Shown: piece by piece, positions 23,249 through 35,320 of the stretch
How positions within the stretch are numbered: the stretch's first letter is position 1
Layout: every line of letters begins with the position of its first letter
Source of the DNA: Costus lasius
Taxonomy: Eukaryota; Streptophyta; Magnoliopsida; Zingiberales; Costaceae
DNA: 64,000 nucleotides
Assembly: GCA_027563935.2 (NCBI GenBank)
Contig: CM050451.1
Coordinates: forward strand, 26,675,565 to 26,739,564
Reading direction: 5' to 3'
Made by a program: the position numbers and the translations under genes
The notes under the pieces: generated by a model
The model's database searches: none
The model's input: the letters and a program-made list of their open reading frames with translations, nothing else
What the model was told of the DNA's origin: nothing

Positions 23249-25064
23249 CATGGTTCCTTGTATGTTTCATATGATTGCTTATTGTGATCCTTGTTTGCGC
23301 CTAAGATTAGATCTAATGGTTATCTTCATGCGTAACTACATGCTCTTTTTCAACATTAGATGTATGTTGGCGCATGTCTCTATGATTGGCGCTTGTTGTA
23401 TGGTTTTTCTCAAAACATGACTTGTGCGCCCCTCATTAGATCTAAGCGCCTGCTGTAAAACCTTAGACGGGTTATTAGGGTTGAAGTCATCATCTAGTAT
23501 AGACCCAATAGTCTGATCAGACTATCTGACAGCCTAGATGGGTCGACCAGATGGCACCTATGCGCAAGCATGAGGTGGCTATTGGTCGACTGCTGAAAGG
23601 CGTGTAGCGATGTCTGATTGAGACAACCAGATGAACGCTCATGATTAAGGCCCGGGGTCACACCCGCTTGCCAGAACTCATGAGGGACGTTCAGCCTTCA
23701 CGCATGCATAGTTGACCATAAGGTCGACTCAAGTCGGTTATGACTTGGTGCATGCAAGGGCAGTGGGTCTGACTAGGTCTGATGAGTGGATCCCTATTAA
23801 TGGACCGTTGTAAGGTAGTAGGGCACATAAGGAAATAAAATGAAGCTAATGGGTTTTTTCAAAAAAAATTTTATTTTCTTGAATGGATCACATGATGTTT
23901 GTATAACATGAGGAATGATTGTTTATTTAATCTTATGTGGGCTGCCCAATTTAATGTGTGCTGTGCTGGGGCCTGCGTGCCTAGATGATTTTTTGTAAAT
24001 TATTATTGTGATCTGCGCATCACATTTTAATTAATTTATAAAGTGTAATTGACCTACGTGTCAATCATGTCTAGATAGATTAAATTGTAATTTAATTAGA
24101 CATGAGCACAGAGCACACTTGGCAGAGGCGCATGCAGCAAGTGGCTTCACCAGTGGGAGGTCTAGGGTTCGACTCTAGGACAGGCGTATTTTACCTGGTG
24201 GGCGCATCTGAGCTGCAGTGGGCAATTGGGCCCGGGTTGGGCCAAATGAAATGCTAAAGACCCATGAAGAGCTCAAGTGAAGACTTAAGTTAATTAAGGT
24301 CTTACTTAGGCTTAATGGGCTTTTACCACATAAGATCATCATGCTTTTAATTTACTGTTTAAGTAATTTAATGACTGCATGATTCATTCTTCTGCTATCA
24401 CCATAGGATTTGAATGATAGTAAGAAGATAAAAGGACCGTTAAAATCCAACGTTAAATATCAAGCACGATAACCTTCTGATGCGAAACCTCACTGTTCTG
24501 ACTATCGTTGGGGCCGTGTTGTACCCACTCAGTGGGCACGCCCATCTATCTTCAGACGGTGTGTGATTACACCTGCGTGTTACAGAGAAGGGATTTATTG
24601 CTTCTCGTTGCTCAGCATAGCACGTGGTGGTCCAGGGAGTAGGTCGGGTCAGCTTGACCATGTAGGCTACATATTGAGCATATGGTAGCTATATGGAGGC
24701 AGCCATCTGTGGGATCAGAGACTGTGTTGTACCAACTCAGTTGGCACAGTCTGCTGGATTGCCCAGATGAAGGGGAATCGCACGGGTTAGCGATTGGCAG
24801 GGATTGCCTACTAGAGATTAGTGCTTGTACTCTCTGTGCATCTTATCTCGCCTGAGCGGGACGCGGAGACCAAGTATGAAATCTGGATCCCATCTCACTA
24901 AAAGAGTTTTACTCTTTCGGGCTGTTTTGCTGGATTTTTCAGCCAGATAAAATAGTGAGAAAAGAATCATTCTTAAGTCCTGAATTGATTCTAACATTGA
25001 TACTGACCTTGCTGTTCTTGCATTGTTGTAGATTACTGCAGCAACGAACACCACAGCGTTCAAT
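23249..25064 (+). other. Leader of C3
   Basis: About 1.8 kb without a convincing reading frame. The part 24420-24960 is conserved with C4 and C5 and, more distantly, with C1 and C2. The three shared hairpins are at 24515-24540, 24719-24752 and 24846-24861. Confidence 0.7.
24515..24861 (+). promoter_or_regulatory. Three conserved RNA hairpins in the copia leader
   Basis: Hairpin 1 (24515-24540) has outer stem CGTG/CACG, unpaired TTGTA, and inner stem CCCAC/GTGGG with loop TCA. Hairpin 2 (24719-24752) has outer stem AGACTGTG/CACAGTCT, the same unpaired TTGTA, and inner stem CCAAC/GTTGG with loop TCA. Hairpin 3 (24846-24861) has TCTCGC/GCGGGA around CTGA. Counterparts occur at matching places in C1, C2, C4 and C5 with substitutions that preserve pairing. 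Position between primer site and gag suggests a packaging, dimerisation or translation signal; that role is an inference. Confidence 0.6.
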
Positions 25065-28000
25065 GTGCGATCCCTACTGGAAAGGGAGAAGTTTGCTGGG
25101 CCAAACTTCTCAAACTGGTACGGACACCTTAAGATTGTTCTTAAGGCTGAGAGGAAACTGTATGTCCTCGAGACGGCTATACCGCCTCAACCCGCTCCGA
25201 ACGCCGCAAGGGCGGTTCGGGAAGCTTATGAAAAGCATGTCAATGATAGCATTGACGTCGCTTGCCTTATGCTAGCGTCTATGATGCCACAGCTGCAGCG
25301 TCAGCATGAGGATTTATCTGCTATAGAAATTATAGCAAACCTCAAGATGCTGTATGCAGCACAGGCAAGGACTGAACGCTATAACTTGACTAAACTTTTC
25401 TTTCAGAGCAAACTGACTGAAGGGAGTCCAGTTGGAGCTCACGTACTCAAGATGATTGGGTATAAGGAGGCTCTAGAGAAACTGGGACACACCATCAATC
25501 AGGAGCTTGTTGTAGACATCATCCTGCAGTCTCTCCCGGCCTCTTTCGATCCGTTCATCATTAATTTTAATATGAACAAGATCGACTGTACGCCTGCAGA
25601 GTTACTGAACATGCTCTTGACTACTGAGCAGACTCAGTCTCGTGAGAAGGGAACGCCTTCATCCTCTGTCCTAATCGTTCCTTCTAGGAACAATAAGAAG
25701 GGGAAGAAGGGCAAAGCCCCTATCAAGAGCTACAACAAGGCTCTGAAACAAAAGGTAAAGCGGTCAAAGGAATACAGATGTTTCCATTGTGGCCAGCTAG
25801 GTCACTGGAAAAAGGACTGTAAAGCGCTCCAAGGAGAGAAGAAGGGAAGCAACTCTTTCGCTTCTGGCTCAGGTATTTTCGTGACTGAAGTCATGGTTTC
25901 TTCTTCTATTTCATGAGTGTTGGACACTGCATGTGGAGTTCACATTTGTTCAAATGTACAGGAACTCAAGAGAAGAAGACAGGTGGGACAGCATGAGGTG
26001 GACCTACGAGTAGGAAACGGAGCACGGGTTGCTGCTGTTGCTGTAGGAGTTTATCACATCTCTTTACCATCTGGTCTTGTATTAGAACTGGACAATTGTT
26101 ATTTTGTACCGAGCATAACTAAGAATATTATCTCTATTCCTGCTCTTGTCAGGAAAGGGTTTTCCTTTGAATGCAAGATTTCAAAGTGTTATATTTCTTT
26201 TGATAATATTGTTTATGCTACTGGGTCAATTAACAATGGGTTATTCATGTTGGACATGGAATGTTCAATACAACAGATTGATATTAAGAAAGCCAAGTAT
26301 GCTGATGACAGCACCTTGCTATGGCATAGTCGTTTAGGCCATATTAACAAGAAGCGCATTAAGCGGTTGCATGACCATGGACTGCTGGGATCATTCTCCT
26401 ATGAGGAGCTTGATACATGCAAAGCTTGTTTAATGGGTAAAATGACGAAGTCTCCTTTTTCTAATAAAGGTCAAAGGGCTTCAGGTTTACTTGACCTCAT
26501 TCACAGTGATGTGTGTGGGCCATTTAGTAAACATGCCAGAGGTGGCTATTCATACTTCATTACCTTTACTGATGATTTCAGTATGTATGGTTATGTCTAT
26601 CTAATGAGACATAAGAGTGAATCTTTTGACAAGTTCAAAGAGTTCAAAAATGAAGTACAGAATCAGCTAGGCCGAAATATCAAGGCACTTCGCTCAGATC
26701 GAGTTGGAGAATACTTGAGTCATGAGTTTACTGACTATCTGAAGGAGTGTGGGATTATCTCACAGCTCACTCCGCCAGGAACACCGCAATAGAATGGTGT
26801 GTCCGAGAGGAGAAATAGAACATTACTGGATATGGTTCGTTCTATGATGAGTCAGGCTACTCTACCTTACTCCTTTTGGGGATTTGCACTGGAAACAGCT
26901 GCAAAGGTACTAAACCGAGTGCCATCCAAGGCCGTTTCAAAGACTCCATATGAGTTATGGTATGGGAAACAGCCGAGCTTGACATTTATTAAGATCTGGG
27001 GTTGCGAGGCTTATGTCAAAAAGCTCGCCTCTGGGAAACTAGAGAGCAGATCTGAGAAATGTATCTTTGTCGGTTACCCTAAGGAAACTAAGGGTTATTA
27101 TTTCTACGATCCCAAAGAGAACAAAGTATTTGTTGCTCGGACGGCTATTTTTCTTGAGAAAGAATTTCTTCTGCAAGAAGCCAGTGGGAGAGAAATAAAG
27201 CTGGATGAGAATCCAGAAGAAGGACAAAGTAGTCAAGCACAGTTGGATGAGCCTGAGCCAGTAGATCAGGTTACAGAACAACCTGAGGCTCAGATATCAC
27301 GGGAACCGCGAAGATCGGGAAGGATCCGTCGACAGCCTGAGCGCTATGACGGAGTCTACATCATTGATGATGAACCCCTCACTTATGCGGATGCTGTTAG
27401 TGGACCGGAATCAGCGAGATGGCTTGAAGCTATGCGAGCCGAGATGGACTCCATGTCAGATAACCAAGTTTGGGATTTGGTTGATCCGCCTCCGGGAGTA
27501 ATCCCTATAGGCTGTAAATGGATCTTCAAGAAGAAGATTGACATGGATGGTAACGTGGTTACCTATAAAGGCAGGCTAGTTGCGAAAGGTTTCAAACAAA
27601 TCTACGGGATAGATTATGATGAAACTTTCTCTCCTGTAGCCATGTTCAAGTCTATTCGGATTATTCTCGCGATAGCGGCATATTATGATTATGAGATCTG
27701 GCAAATGGACGTGAAGACCGCTTTCCTTAATGGAAAACTAGAAGAGGATGTGTATATGACACAACCTGAAGGTTTCACTAATCCATCAGATCGTCATAAA
27801 ATATGCAAATTAAAGAAGTCCATTTATGGACTTAAACAAGCATCAAGAAGCTGGAATATTCGTTTTGATGAATCAATCTGTGAATTTGGTTTCATCAAGA
27901 ATGAAGATGACCCGTGTGTATATAAGAGGTTTAGTGGGAGCGTGATTACTTTCCTAGTCCTCTACGTCGATGATATCTTAATCATTGGAAACGATATTCC

Positions 28001-28946
28001 TGAACTACATGCGGTCAAAGCATGGTTAAGAAAATGTTTCCAGATGAAAGATTTAGGAGAAGCAGCCTATGTATTAGGTGTGAAGATCTACAGAGATAGA
28101 TCTAAGAGGCTTCTCGGGCTGTGCCAGAGTACTTACATCGATAAAGTCCTGGAGAGATTCCATTTAGAAAATTCTAAAAGAGAATATCTTCCAGTCAGAC
28201 ATGGTCTGAATCTTTCAAAGAGTCAGTGTCCACAAACACAGACTGAGAAAGATGAAATGGACAATACGCCTTATGCTTCGGCTATTGGGTCCATTATGTA
28301 TGCGATGTTGTGTACTCGCCCAGACGTTGCTTACGGGTTAAGCGTGACCAGTCAATTCCAAAGTAATCTAGGGAAGGCACACTGGATTGCAGTCAAGAAC
28401 ATTTTGAAATATCTTCGGAGGACCAAAGATATGTTCTTGATATATGGAGGTCAGGAAGAACTCAGTATTGAAGGATATACTGACGCTTCGTTCCAATCTG
28501 ACCAGGATGATTTCCGATCACAATCAGGCTATGTTTTTAGCTTGAATGGAGGTGCAGTGGTGTGGAAAAGTTTCAAACAGTCAATTGTTGCTGATTCCAC
28601 AACAGAAGCCGAGTATGTTGCAGCCTCAGAAGCATCCAAGGAGGCAGTGTGGATTCGTAAGTTCGTTCAGGAACTTGGTGTTGTTCCTTCGAGTGCAGAT
28701 CCTTTGGTTATCTTCTGTGATAACACTGGAGCTATAGCACAAGCAAAGGAACCACGGTCGCACCAGAAGTCCAAGCACATACAGAGAAGGTTTCACTTGA
28801 TCCGGGAGATCATTGATCGTGGCGAGATCAAAGTCTGCAAGGTTCATACAGATGACAATCTAGCTGACCCGCTTACAAAGCCTCTGGCGCAGCAGAAGCA
28901 TGTGAAGCACTGTAATAATATGGGTTTGAGATTTCTCAACCATTAG
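25065..28946 (+). pseudogene. C3 gag-pol polyprotein, two nonsense codons
   Basis: One frame of about 1,293 codons holds gag (SLLEREKFAGPNFSNW; zinc knuckle CFHCGQLGHWKKDC near residue 240), protease (LDTACGVHIC), integrase (HSRLGHINKKRI ... CKACLMG; LIHSDVCGPF; LRSDRVGEYL), reverse transcriptase (YVDDILIIGND) and RNase H (EAEYVAASEASKEAVWIRK), ending LADPLTKPLAQQKHVK. Breaks are TGA at 25914-25916 and TAG at 26790-26792, both at tryptophan codons in C5. The integrase core also has V for the usual G after SDR. No ATG opens the frame: where C5 has ATG, C3 has ACA (25053-25055), with an in-frame TAG shortly upstream. The listed start is a GTG of convenience. Confidence 0.93.
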
Positions 28947-28954
28947 ATTAAGTG

Positions 28955-28966
28955 CAAGTGGGAGAT
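28955..28966 (+). other. Polypurine tract of C3
   Basis: CAAGTGGGAGAT immediately before the 3' LTR. Confidence 0.9.
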
Positions 28967-30649
28967 TGTTGGGGTATGCCCTTAAGGCTAATGTTTGAGG
29001 CCTTGGGATTATTTCAGTATCATGTATAAACTCTATGTTTATATAGGCAATGGTTGTTATTCATGTTGTTACATCATCTGCTGCAATATGTATACTTCTG
29101 AATAATGTCTCAATGCTGTTCAGCTTGGCTGACATGCAGTTTTGTCCTTAGTCGAGATATCTTGGTGAACATGAGACAGCCTTGATATGATTGAGACTAA
29201 TATGTGTTCTAATCTTATAGGATGCTTCGAGCATGGAATAAGATGTAGACTCATGGGTACATTGGATGTGCTGGACAGACCCTACTTAGGATATTCAATT
29301 GCTTGTCACAATGTGAATAATCCTTATATGCAAACAAGTGGCATATTTCCTCTGACTTGAGATCACTTGTGTTTCTAAATGATGATTGGCATTGTTTTGA
29401 GGTAGTTCAATATCATTTGAAACATAATGGTTATAGACTATCTTGGATAGTGAGCATGAGTCATGTTAGGGCACTAGTGATAGATATAGGATTGCCGTCT
29501 CCTTGATTGGAGTGTGATGTTCTATAGGGGCCCCCTGTATGAGATGATTGAGAAAGTGTATGGCCATACCCAGATGACTATGTTTTATCTGATCTAATCA
29601 TTCTCATCATATTGGAATTACAGGCTTGACACGCTTGTCCAATAAGAACATCCAGTGGCAAAGGAAACACATATGTCAAGTGACTTGGGTTCACACTTGT
29701 GCTGTGGTTTGGGTGTAGTCTTGGAAGACTCTTTCCTTTATATCGGGAGACAGTGATGTGTTGCTAGATACCCCTCACTGATCGTGATAACGTAAGTTAT
29801 CGTTACCGACATTTAAAGGAAACCCTTAGGGTCGCACAATTTGATGATATAGCTTACTTGAGTCAGATCGTGTGGACTGAATTGTTTTGGTTCAGTTTAA
29901 TGGGATTTAAACTCTGATTGTAAGTGAGATCTGGTCTGATCATGTTTGATTGATTAGGGCTTAAGATCGGTAAGCTTCGATCGAGAGATTGGATGCTAGA
30001 TCGGTGAGATCAAGAGCATCAAGAGATGAATGGTCAGATCTTGAGCCTTTTGGTTTAATGTGATCTGGATCAAGGCTTGGCTTAATTTGGTCCTTGAACC
30101 AAATGAAATGAACCAGCTCATCAAGTGAGCGCATGGTTCAAGGGGAGAGGAAATTGCGATCGTTCACTTGGTGTGAACACATGATCGCATGTGGTGGCTT
30201 GCTATTTTTAGAAGCCATGATCTCAAAATGAGACCACGCCTCACGTTCGAATAGGTCTCCCTATTCTCGCCTCTCGCCCCCTTGCTCACTACGACTCACT
30301 CTCGTGTGTGAGTGTTGATGACAAGAGAAGGATTCGACCAAGCAAGAAAGATCATCTCTTCTCCCTTCATTCGATCAGGAGATCTTGGATCCTTGCTAGC
30401 ACAAGGAGCAACAAGAAAGTAGGCGATCTATCACCTTGTGTGCGCACGCTTTGGAGGAGAACCACTTTGTTCTCTGCTTCCAAGACGCCATCCAAGCAAT
30501 GGCTATGGTATGATCCCTTCTTGATCTATACAAATTTATTAAGTTGATCTATGAACATACATGCGATCCTAGGAAGCCCTAGATTCCGCCCATGCAAGTT
30601 TTTTATATATCTGCATGATTAGGGTTTCGCCCCCTTTAGGGAACTTTCA
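28967..30649 (+). repeat. 3' LTR of C3
   Basis: 1,683 bp, nearly identical to 21552-23234. It ends ...ACTTTCA and is followed by target duplication CCTGC. Confidence 0.97.
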
Positions 30650-31347
30650 CCTGCACCGGTTGCTGGGCAACTAGAGGCTCAGACACAGGCCCTGCGTAGG
30701 TCTGGGAGGATTTGTCATGCACCTAAGAGGTACGGGTCGCTGCCGACCCAACACTACGGGATCTTCATCATTGAGGATGAACCTAGGACCTATGATGAGG
30801 CGGTCGCTGGACCGGACTCCGAGAGATGGCTTGAGGCCATGAGATCCGAGATGGATTCCATGTCGGCTAACCAAGTCTGGGATTTGGTTGAGCTACCTGA
30901 TGGGGTAAAACCTATAGGGTGTAAATGGGTCTTCAAGAGGAAGACTGACATGGATGGCAATATAGTTACCTATAAGGGTAGACTTGTGGCTAAAGGGTTC
31001 AAACAAGTCCACGGGGTGGACTATGATGAAACCTTCTTGCTAGTTGCCATGTTTAAATCCATTCGAATCCTACTTGCTCTAGCTGCATATCACGATTATG
31101 AGATATGGTAGATGGATGTAAAGACAGCATTCCTGAACGGGAAGCTGACAGAGGATGTGTTTATGACACAACCTGATGGTTTCATCCATCCTGCAGAGGC
31201 CAATAATATCCGCAGGCTAAGAAGATCCATTTATGGATTAAAGCAAGCCTCTCGAAGTTGGAATCTTCGATTTGATGAAGCAGTAAAAGATTACAGCTTT
31301 ATCTAGAGCGAAGATGACGCCTGTCTATACAGAAAATTCAGTGGGAG
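30650..31347 (+). pseudogene. C2 reverse transcriptase, 5' part
   Basis: Continues C2 after C3. It reads the linker before the reverse transcriptase (IIEDEPRTYDEAV-like), then NQVWDLVELPDGVKPIGCKW, VVTYKGRLVAKGFKQ-like and DVKTAFLNG. Stops lie at 31109-31111 (TAG for CAG) and 31304-31306. The domain ends abruptly near 31347, before the YVDD catalytic motif, where sequence of element B takes over. Confidence 0.88.
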
Positions 31348-31348
31348 C

Positions 31349-32260
31349 TTGGTGAGCAGGGTTCCCACTGAGTTCAGTGAGCAGGGTTTTTGGGGCGCAA
31401 TTACTAACGAGCACATCTATTCCGCTCGCGTGGCTCGTGCATCTAGTTTATGCAACCCTGTGCTCAAGTATGTCCACCGCGTGTTGGCCCACACCTTATT
31501 TGGCCGCGGTGATAGTGATGGTATGGTTTGGCAGACCGAGCTCTTTTATCTCTGGTGTATGCTGCACAGTTTTAAGGTGGACTCTGGGTATTATTTGGCA
31601 AAACAATTTAGCCGTGCCGCCCGTTCATTGAAAGGAGCAATTGTGATCGGCGGTCTGATTACACCATTGGCAGTTTCCTTGGGCATCATCCCATACGGCA
31701 CACTAGAAGCCACTGGCAGCAACAGGCTCGACATTGAGTCTTGCGTTGCTATGAAGCTGATTGTTCACAAGGGAGATTCCTATTGTATGACATTCAAAGG
31801 GAGCCCATTCTGCCTTCCACTACCGAACCCAGGGCGCATCCAGCCAGTTGAGGACGCACAGCCCGACCCAGTCGACACTGCACCACCAGCACCTGGAGCA
31901 TTTTTCTTTGGTGGCACCTCCTCTCACGATTCTATGATGTCTGTGTTGCAAGAAATTAGAGAGGAGCAACTCCATCAACGGGAGATGATTGATAACCTAG
32001 ACACCGCCTTTACCCACATCCAGCAGGACCAATCTTCGCATTGGGAGTCCATGGAAGCCCATATGCAGAGGCAGCATAAAATGATGAGTTCTGTTTGGGA
32101 GAAGATATCAATCATGGACGACCGGCTATCCACCCTCTATGAAGACAAAATGGCTCGCATGAACATTTCTTCTGATGACAAGGCCGAGCCAGATTACACC
32201 GGATGCGGGAAGAGCAAGAGCTCCAGGGCTTCTGGCTCTCACTCGCGCAAGCGGAAGTAG
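31349..32260 (+). pseudogene. 3' ORF of the Athila-like element, N-terminally truncated
   Basis: About 300 codons open to TAG at 32258-32260. The first 150 residues (ARASSLCNPVLKYVHRVLAH, LFGRGDSDGMVWQTELFYLW, AIVIGGLITPLAVSLGI) resemble the ORF that plant annotations call putative plant transposon protein, found downstream of pol in Athila-like elements. Residues about 190-275 look like a coiled coil (HQREMIDNLDTAF, MDDRLSTLYEDK), and the tail is basic (SGSHSRKRK). No signal peptide or membrane span is visible, so I see no support for an envelope role. Its start is lost at the junction with C2; the listed ATG is not the native start. Function unknown. Confidence 0.7.
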
Positions 32261-33476
32261 CCTCCCATCAGCACCGGCATCGTCATCCACTCCTCTCACA
32301 GCACGGTATTGCATAGAGGACTATGCAAACTTTTAGAGTGGGTGAGCTTTCTGCATTCTGGTTTCTATTCTCTTTTCTTCATGTGGCTACATGACTATGA
32401 CACCTTGACTTTACTATGTTTGGATGCATACTTTTACTTTGAGATGGATATTATGTGGCATTGTATCCTATATGCCATTATATTCGTGGGCCTGGTCCAC
32501 ATCTTCAGGCCCCACCCTGTGACTGTATGAGATTACTTTCTTGCTTGTTACCTGTGACCTTACTTTGTTATGATGATTATGCTTCTCATACATGCTATGT
32601 AAAATTGTTTTGCTGAATTCACATGTGCATGAGTCTTGTCAGTCTTGTCCTATGAAAACCATTTCAAACATTTGAAAGTTGAATGCATGATTGGTTAAGA
32701 ATAATCAGATATTGTTGATAATACCTCCTTGTTAGAGATACTTTTTAATTATATCCATATGTTCTATGATTTAGAAATTTTGTATTTTGGATTGTCTTTG
32801 AGTTGTTCATTAGTGGGTCAAACATTTCTTTGATTGTTAAATCAACTCAAGCTTGCATCTTACATGAGAACCGTATTGAGATATATAGTCTCTTAGTTAT
32901 TCTTTGAATTCCTTTCTGTTGTTGGGGAGACACTGCATTTGTCAAAAAGGATATGTTATCAACTGCTGAGCATGAATAAAAAAAACAAAATTTGCACCCT
33001 TAGATTTCTCTACTTGGCACTGCGCAAATTGGCAGTGGTACCGAAGGACATGAGTTGAAATCTAAGGGATGTGAAGTTGAAATCAGTAAAAAGACTCCTC
33101 TACTTGGCATTGCGAAAATTCGCAATGGTACCTAAGGTTATGAATTGAAGTCCAATGCAATAATCAGTGTATCATACTCCACATAAAACATATGAGTTAA
33201 CCCCAAGATTTGATTTGGAGAGATTAGAATTGCATATGTGTGGTGTGTAGGCTTGATTGAATCCTATGTTTGTTGCTTACTAGGTTGTTTAGCATCTAGT
33301 TATTGTGGGATCAAACTGTTGAACACTTGAAGCAACTATTTACTTAATTTCTCCTGATTAGATCTTGGATTGCTATTGAATGTTTTTCTAACTTGGAAGT
33401 ATATCTCAGCACAAAAGATTGCTCTTATACTTATTTTGTATTTCATCTTATTTTATTGCTTGAGGACAAACAAAGA
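32261..33476 (+). other. 3' untranslated region of element B
   Basis: About 1.2 kb without a coding frame, homologous in patches to 849-2130 of A1 on the other strand. It contains the hairpin doublet 33018-33127. Confidence 0.7.
33018..33127 (+). other. Covarying hairpin doublet in 3' UTR of B
   Basis: Unit 1 pairs CACTGC (33018-33023) with GCAGTG (33032-33037). Unit 2, 90 bp on, pairs CATTGCG (33108-33114) with CGCAATG (33121-33127). Both lie in the frame CTACTTGG...GGTACC. The C-G to T-A change in unit 2 is matched on both sides of the stem. Confidence 0.6.
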
Positions 33477-33494
33477 TTTTAGTCTGGGGTATTT
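33477..33494 (+). other. Polypurine tract of B
   Basis: TTTAGTCTGGGGTATTT lies directly before the LTR, preceded by TTGAGGACAAACAAAG. Confidence 0.75.
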
Positions 33495-35054
33495 TGATGC
33501 GTTGCATTTTAGTAGTAATTTTCATGGATATTTCATGCTAATTCTAGGCTTATTTCAATACTTTCATACTCTTTTTAGGCTAAATTACTTGATATCTTCG
33601 GAATCTTCACTTTTTGGCACTTTTATGGAATTTCAGGTAAAAACGCCCTTTTTCGACATATTTTGAAGATTCTAAGGCCATGAGACGATTTCTTGTATGA
33701 AGACAAGGTCACACGTCAAATTTGAGCTTAAACGGAGTCAGTCGGAAAAATACGGCCAGGTGAACCCCATGGGGTTCACCAGATTCTTCGTCAAGCTGCA
33801 GGGACTTCACAGTATGAATCACGGCCGGGTGAACCCCACCGAGTTCACCATCCCGATCGTCAGCCAGTAGAGGTCCAGAAAGCATCACGGCCAAGTGAAC
33901 CCCACCGGGTTCACCGGTTTTCACTTTGGCCGAGATCTGTCCAGAGAGAAGCACAAGCGGGTGAACCCCACCGAGTTCACCGCGCTTCTATTCGTCTGAA
34001 CTCACAGAGGGAATCACGGGCAGGTGAACCCGGCGGGGTTCACCCGTGATTCCAACCCAGGCGCGAACAAGACCGAGTTCCACTCGGTTTTTCCATGATT
34101 TCTCACTCGTTTGGAGTCAAAATTTAGCAAGTGAGGTGTCTATGGAAAGCTCTTTCAGAGGCGAACAGATGGAATATAAAAGCCCCAATTTTTCATGCCC
34201 TAACTATCGAACATTCACGTGAAGAAATGGCGCGGGTGGAAGAACACGACGACAGAGGTGACTTTTGGAGATTTTCGGAGATTGAGACACACGATTATCA
34301 CGAATTTTTCAGGATTCCTTCGGTTCATCATCTTCTTCCCCTTAACTTCATTTTCTTATACTTTTCATTTTATTAAAAGAGAGATTTTGAGCGTTTCAAT
34401 GACGATTGTAGCGTAAACCCTATTTCGGGGCTTGGTGATTTTAATTGCAAACTTTGTATCAATTTATGTTATTTGGTATGAATTGTGAGCATATTTTACT
34501 TTGACATATTTATTTCGTGGTTTTACATTAGCCGAGTAATATTGCGTGTTAGCCGTTACGATTCATATCGAGAGAAGGATCGTAAGGGTCGAACCTCTGA
34601 GTAAAACTTGCGGGACCTTGACACGAGAGTGCTTGGTCTTCGCTCGAGGATTTCATAGTCTGTCATAGAACTCATTGGGTTCATCTTAGAATGATCCACC
34701 GCGAGAGTAGGAGGTCGGTCTAAAATGAACACTGAGGTGTATCACTCGAGAGAGGGCACCTTGTACCCTAGGGTTAGACTCCTTGTGCAAAACCAATAAA
34801 CCAAATAACTAATATCTTTCTTGTGCGATTAAGATTATCATCGTGGTGGAAGCCGTAGCCCTGAATTCTCTCTTATATCTTTTCTCTACCGAAGTAGTTG
34901 CACTTGTTTGTTTTCGATTTCCGTCTTCAAAAACCCACGTTTCGATTCGCCTAGCTATTAGGACTCAGACTTTCTAGTACTCAACCTTGTTCCCTATGGC
35001 ATTCGACATCTTTTATATTACTTCGACATATCCGTGCACTTGCGGAGCGTGTCA
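33495..35054 (+). repeat. Athila-like LTR of B
   Basis: 1,560 bp, TGATGCG...GTGTCA. It has a polypurine tract on the left and a primer site on the right, so it acts as both 3' and 5' LTR. It contains a five-unit palindrome array at 33760-34043. The family matches the LTRs of A1. Confidence 0.88.
33760..34043 (+). repeat. Array of five 20-nt palindromes in the LTR
   Basis: Palindromes start at 33760, 33829, 33895, 33961 and 34024, spaced 63-69 bp. Each is exactly 20 nt, GTGAACCC with 4 variable bases then GGGTTCAC or a close variant; the first is a perfect palindrome. A CACGGCC-like box precedes most of them. A homologous array follows pol at 40925-41219. Confidence 0.85.
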
Positions 35055-35060
35055 AGTTTT

Positions 35061-35077
35061 TGGCGCCATTGCCGGGG
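35061..35077 (+). other. Primer binding site of B (tRNA-Asp type)
   Basis: TGGCGCCATTGCCGGGG, one mismatch from the complement of the plant tRNA-Asp 3' end, six bases after the LTR. The leader from 35078 to 35320 has no gene. Confidence 0.85.
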
Positions 35078-35320
35078 AACAACGCTTGATATTAGTATAC
35101 TTCCGAGAATTGGTAGACTAGGCCTTAGGTTAGATTTTTCTTACTGCACTGCTATTTTCTTTTTCTTTTTATTTACTTGCTGTCTTATAACTTTAAAATT
35201 TTGACTGACCGTTTTATGCGAAGAAGTTCTAGGGCAGGTACATTCTTTGACATTGATCCAGAGATCTAGAGCACCTTCCGGACAAGAAGGAAGCAAAATC
35301 AAATTCTGAAGAAAGAAATC

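Larger units (their letters stand above)
21552..30649 (+). mobile_element. Complete young Ty1-copia element C3
   Basis: It is 9,098 bp with LTRs of 1,683 bp each and a perfect target duplication CCTGC (21547-21551 and 30650-30654). Order: 5' LTR, tRNA-iMet primer site, leader, polyprotein, polypurine tract, 3' LTR. The LTRs differ at about ten positions by eye, so insertion is recent. It interrupts C2 between integrase and reverse transcriptase. The coding frame has two nonsense codons and no frameshift. Confidence 0.97.
8724..31347 (+). mobile_element. Old Ty1-copia element C2, interrupted twice
   Basis: Pieces in order: partial 5' LTR and leader 8724-9390, leader and gag-protease-integrase 18554-21551, reverse transcriptase 30655-31347. 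The gaps are the complete elements C1 and C3; removing each with one target duplication restores continuous homology to C1 (for example across 21551/30650). C2 also has an older deletion near 9350 that joins mid-LTR directly to mid-leader, so LTR end and primer site are gone. It stops at about 31347 inside the reverse transcriptase, where element B begins, and no 3' LTR was found. Many nonsense codons mark it as the oldest copia element here. Confidence 0.85.

Noticed and set aside
31349..32260. A retroviral envelope gene
   Set aside because: Position downstream of pol would fit, but there is no signal peptide, transmembrane span or cleavage site, and the sequence resembles the common plant transposon ORF.
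33760..34043. CRISPR array
   Set aside because: Regular spacing and palindromes look similar, but the intervening sequence is itself repetitive, lies in an LTR, and the organism is a plant.
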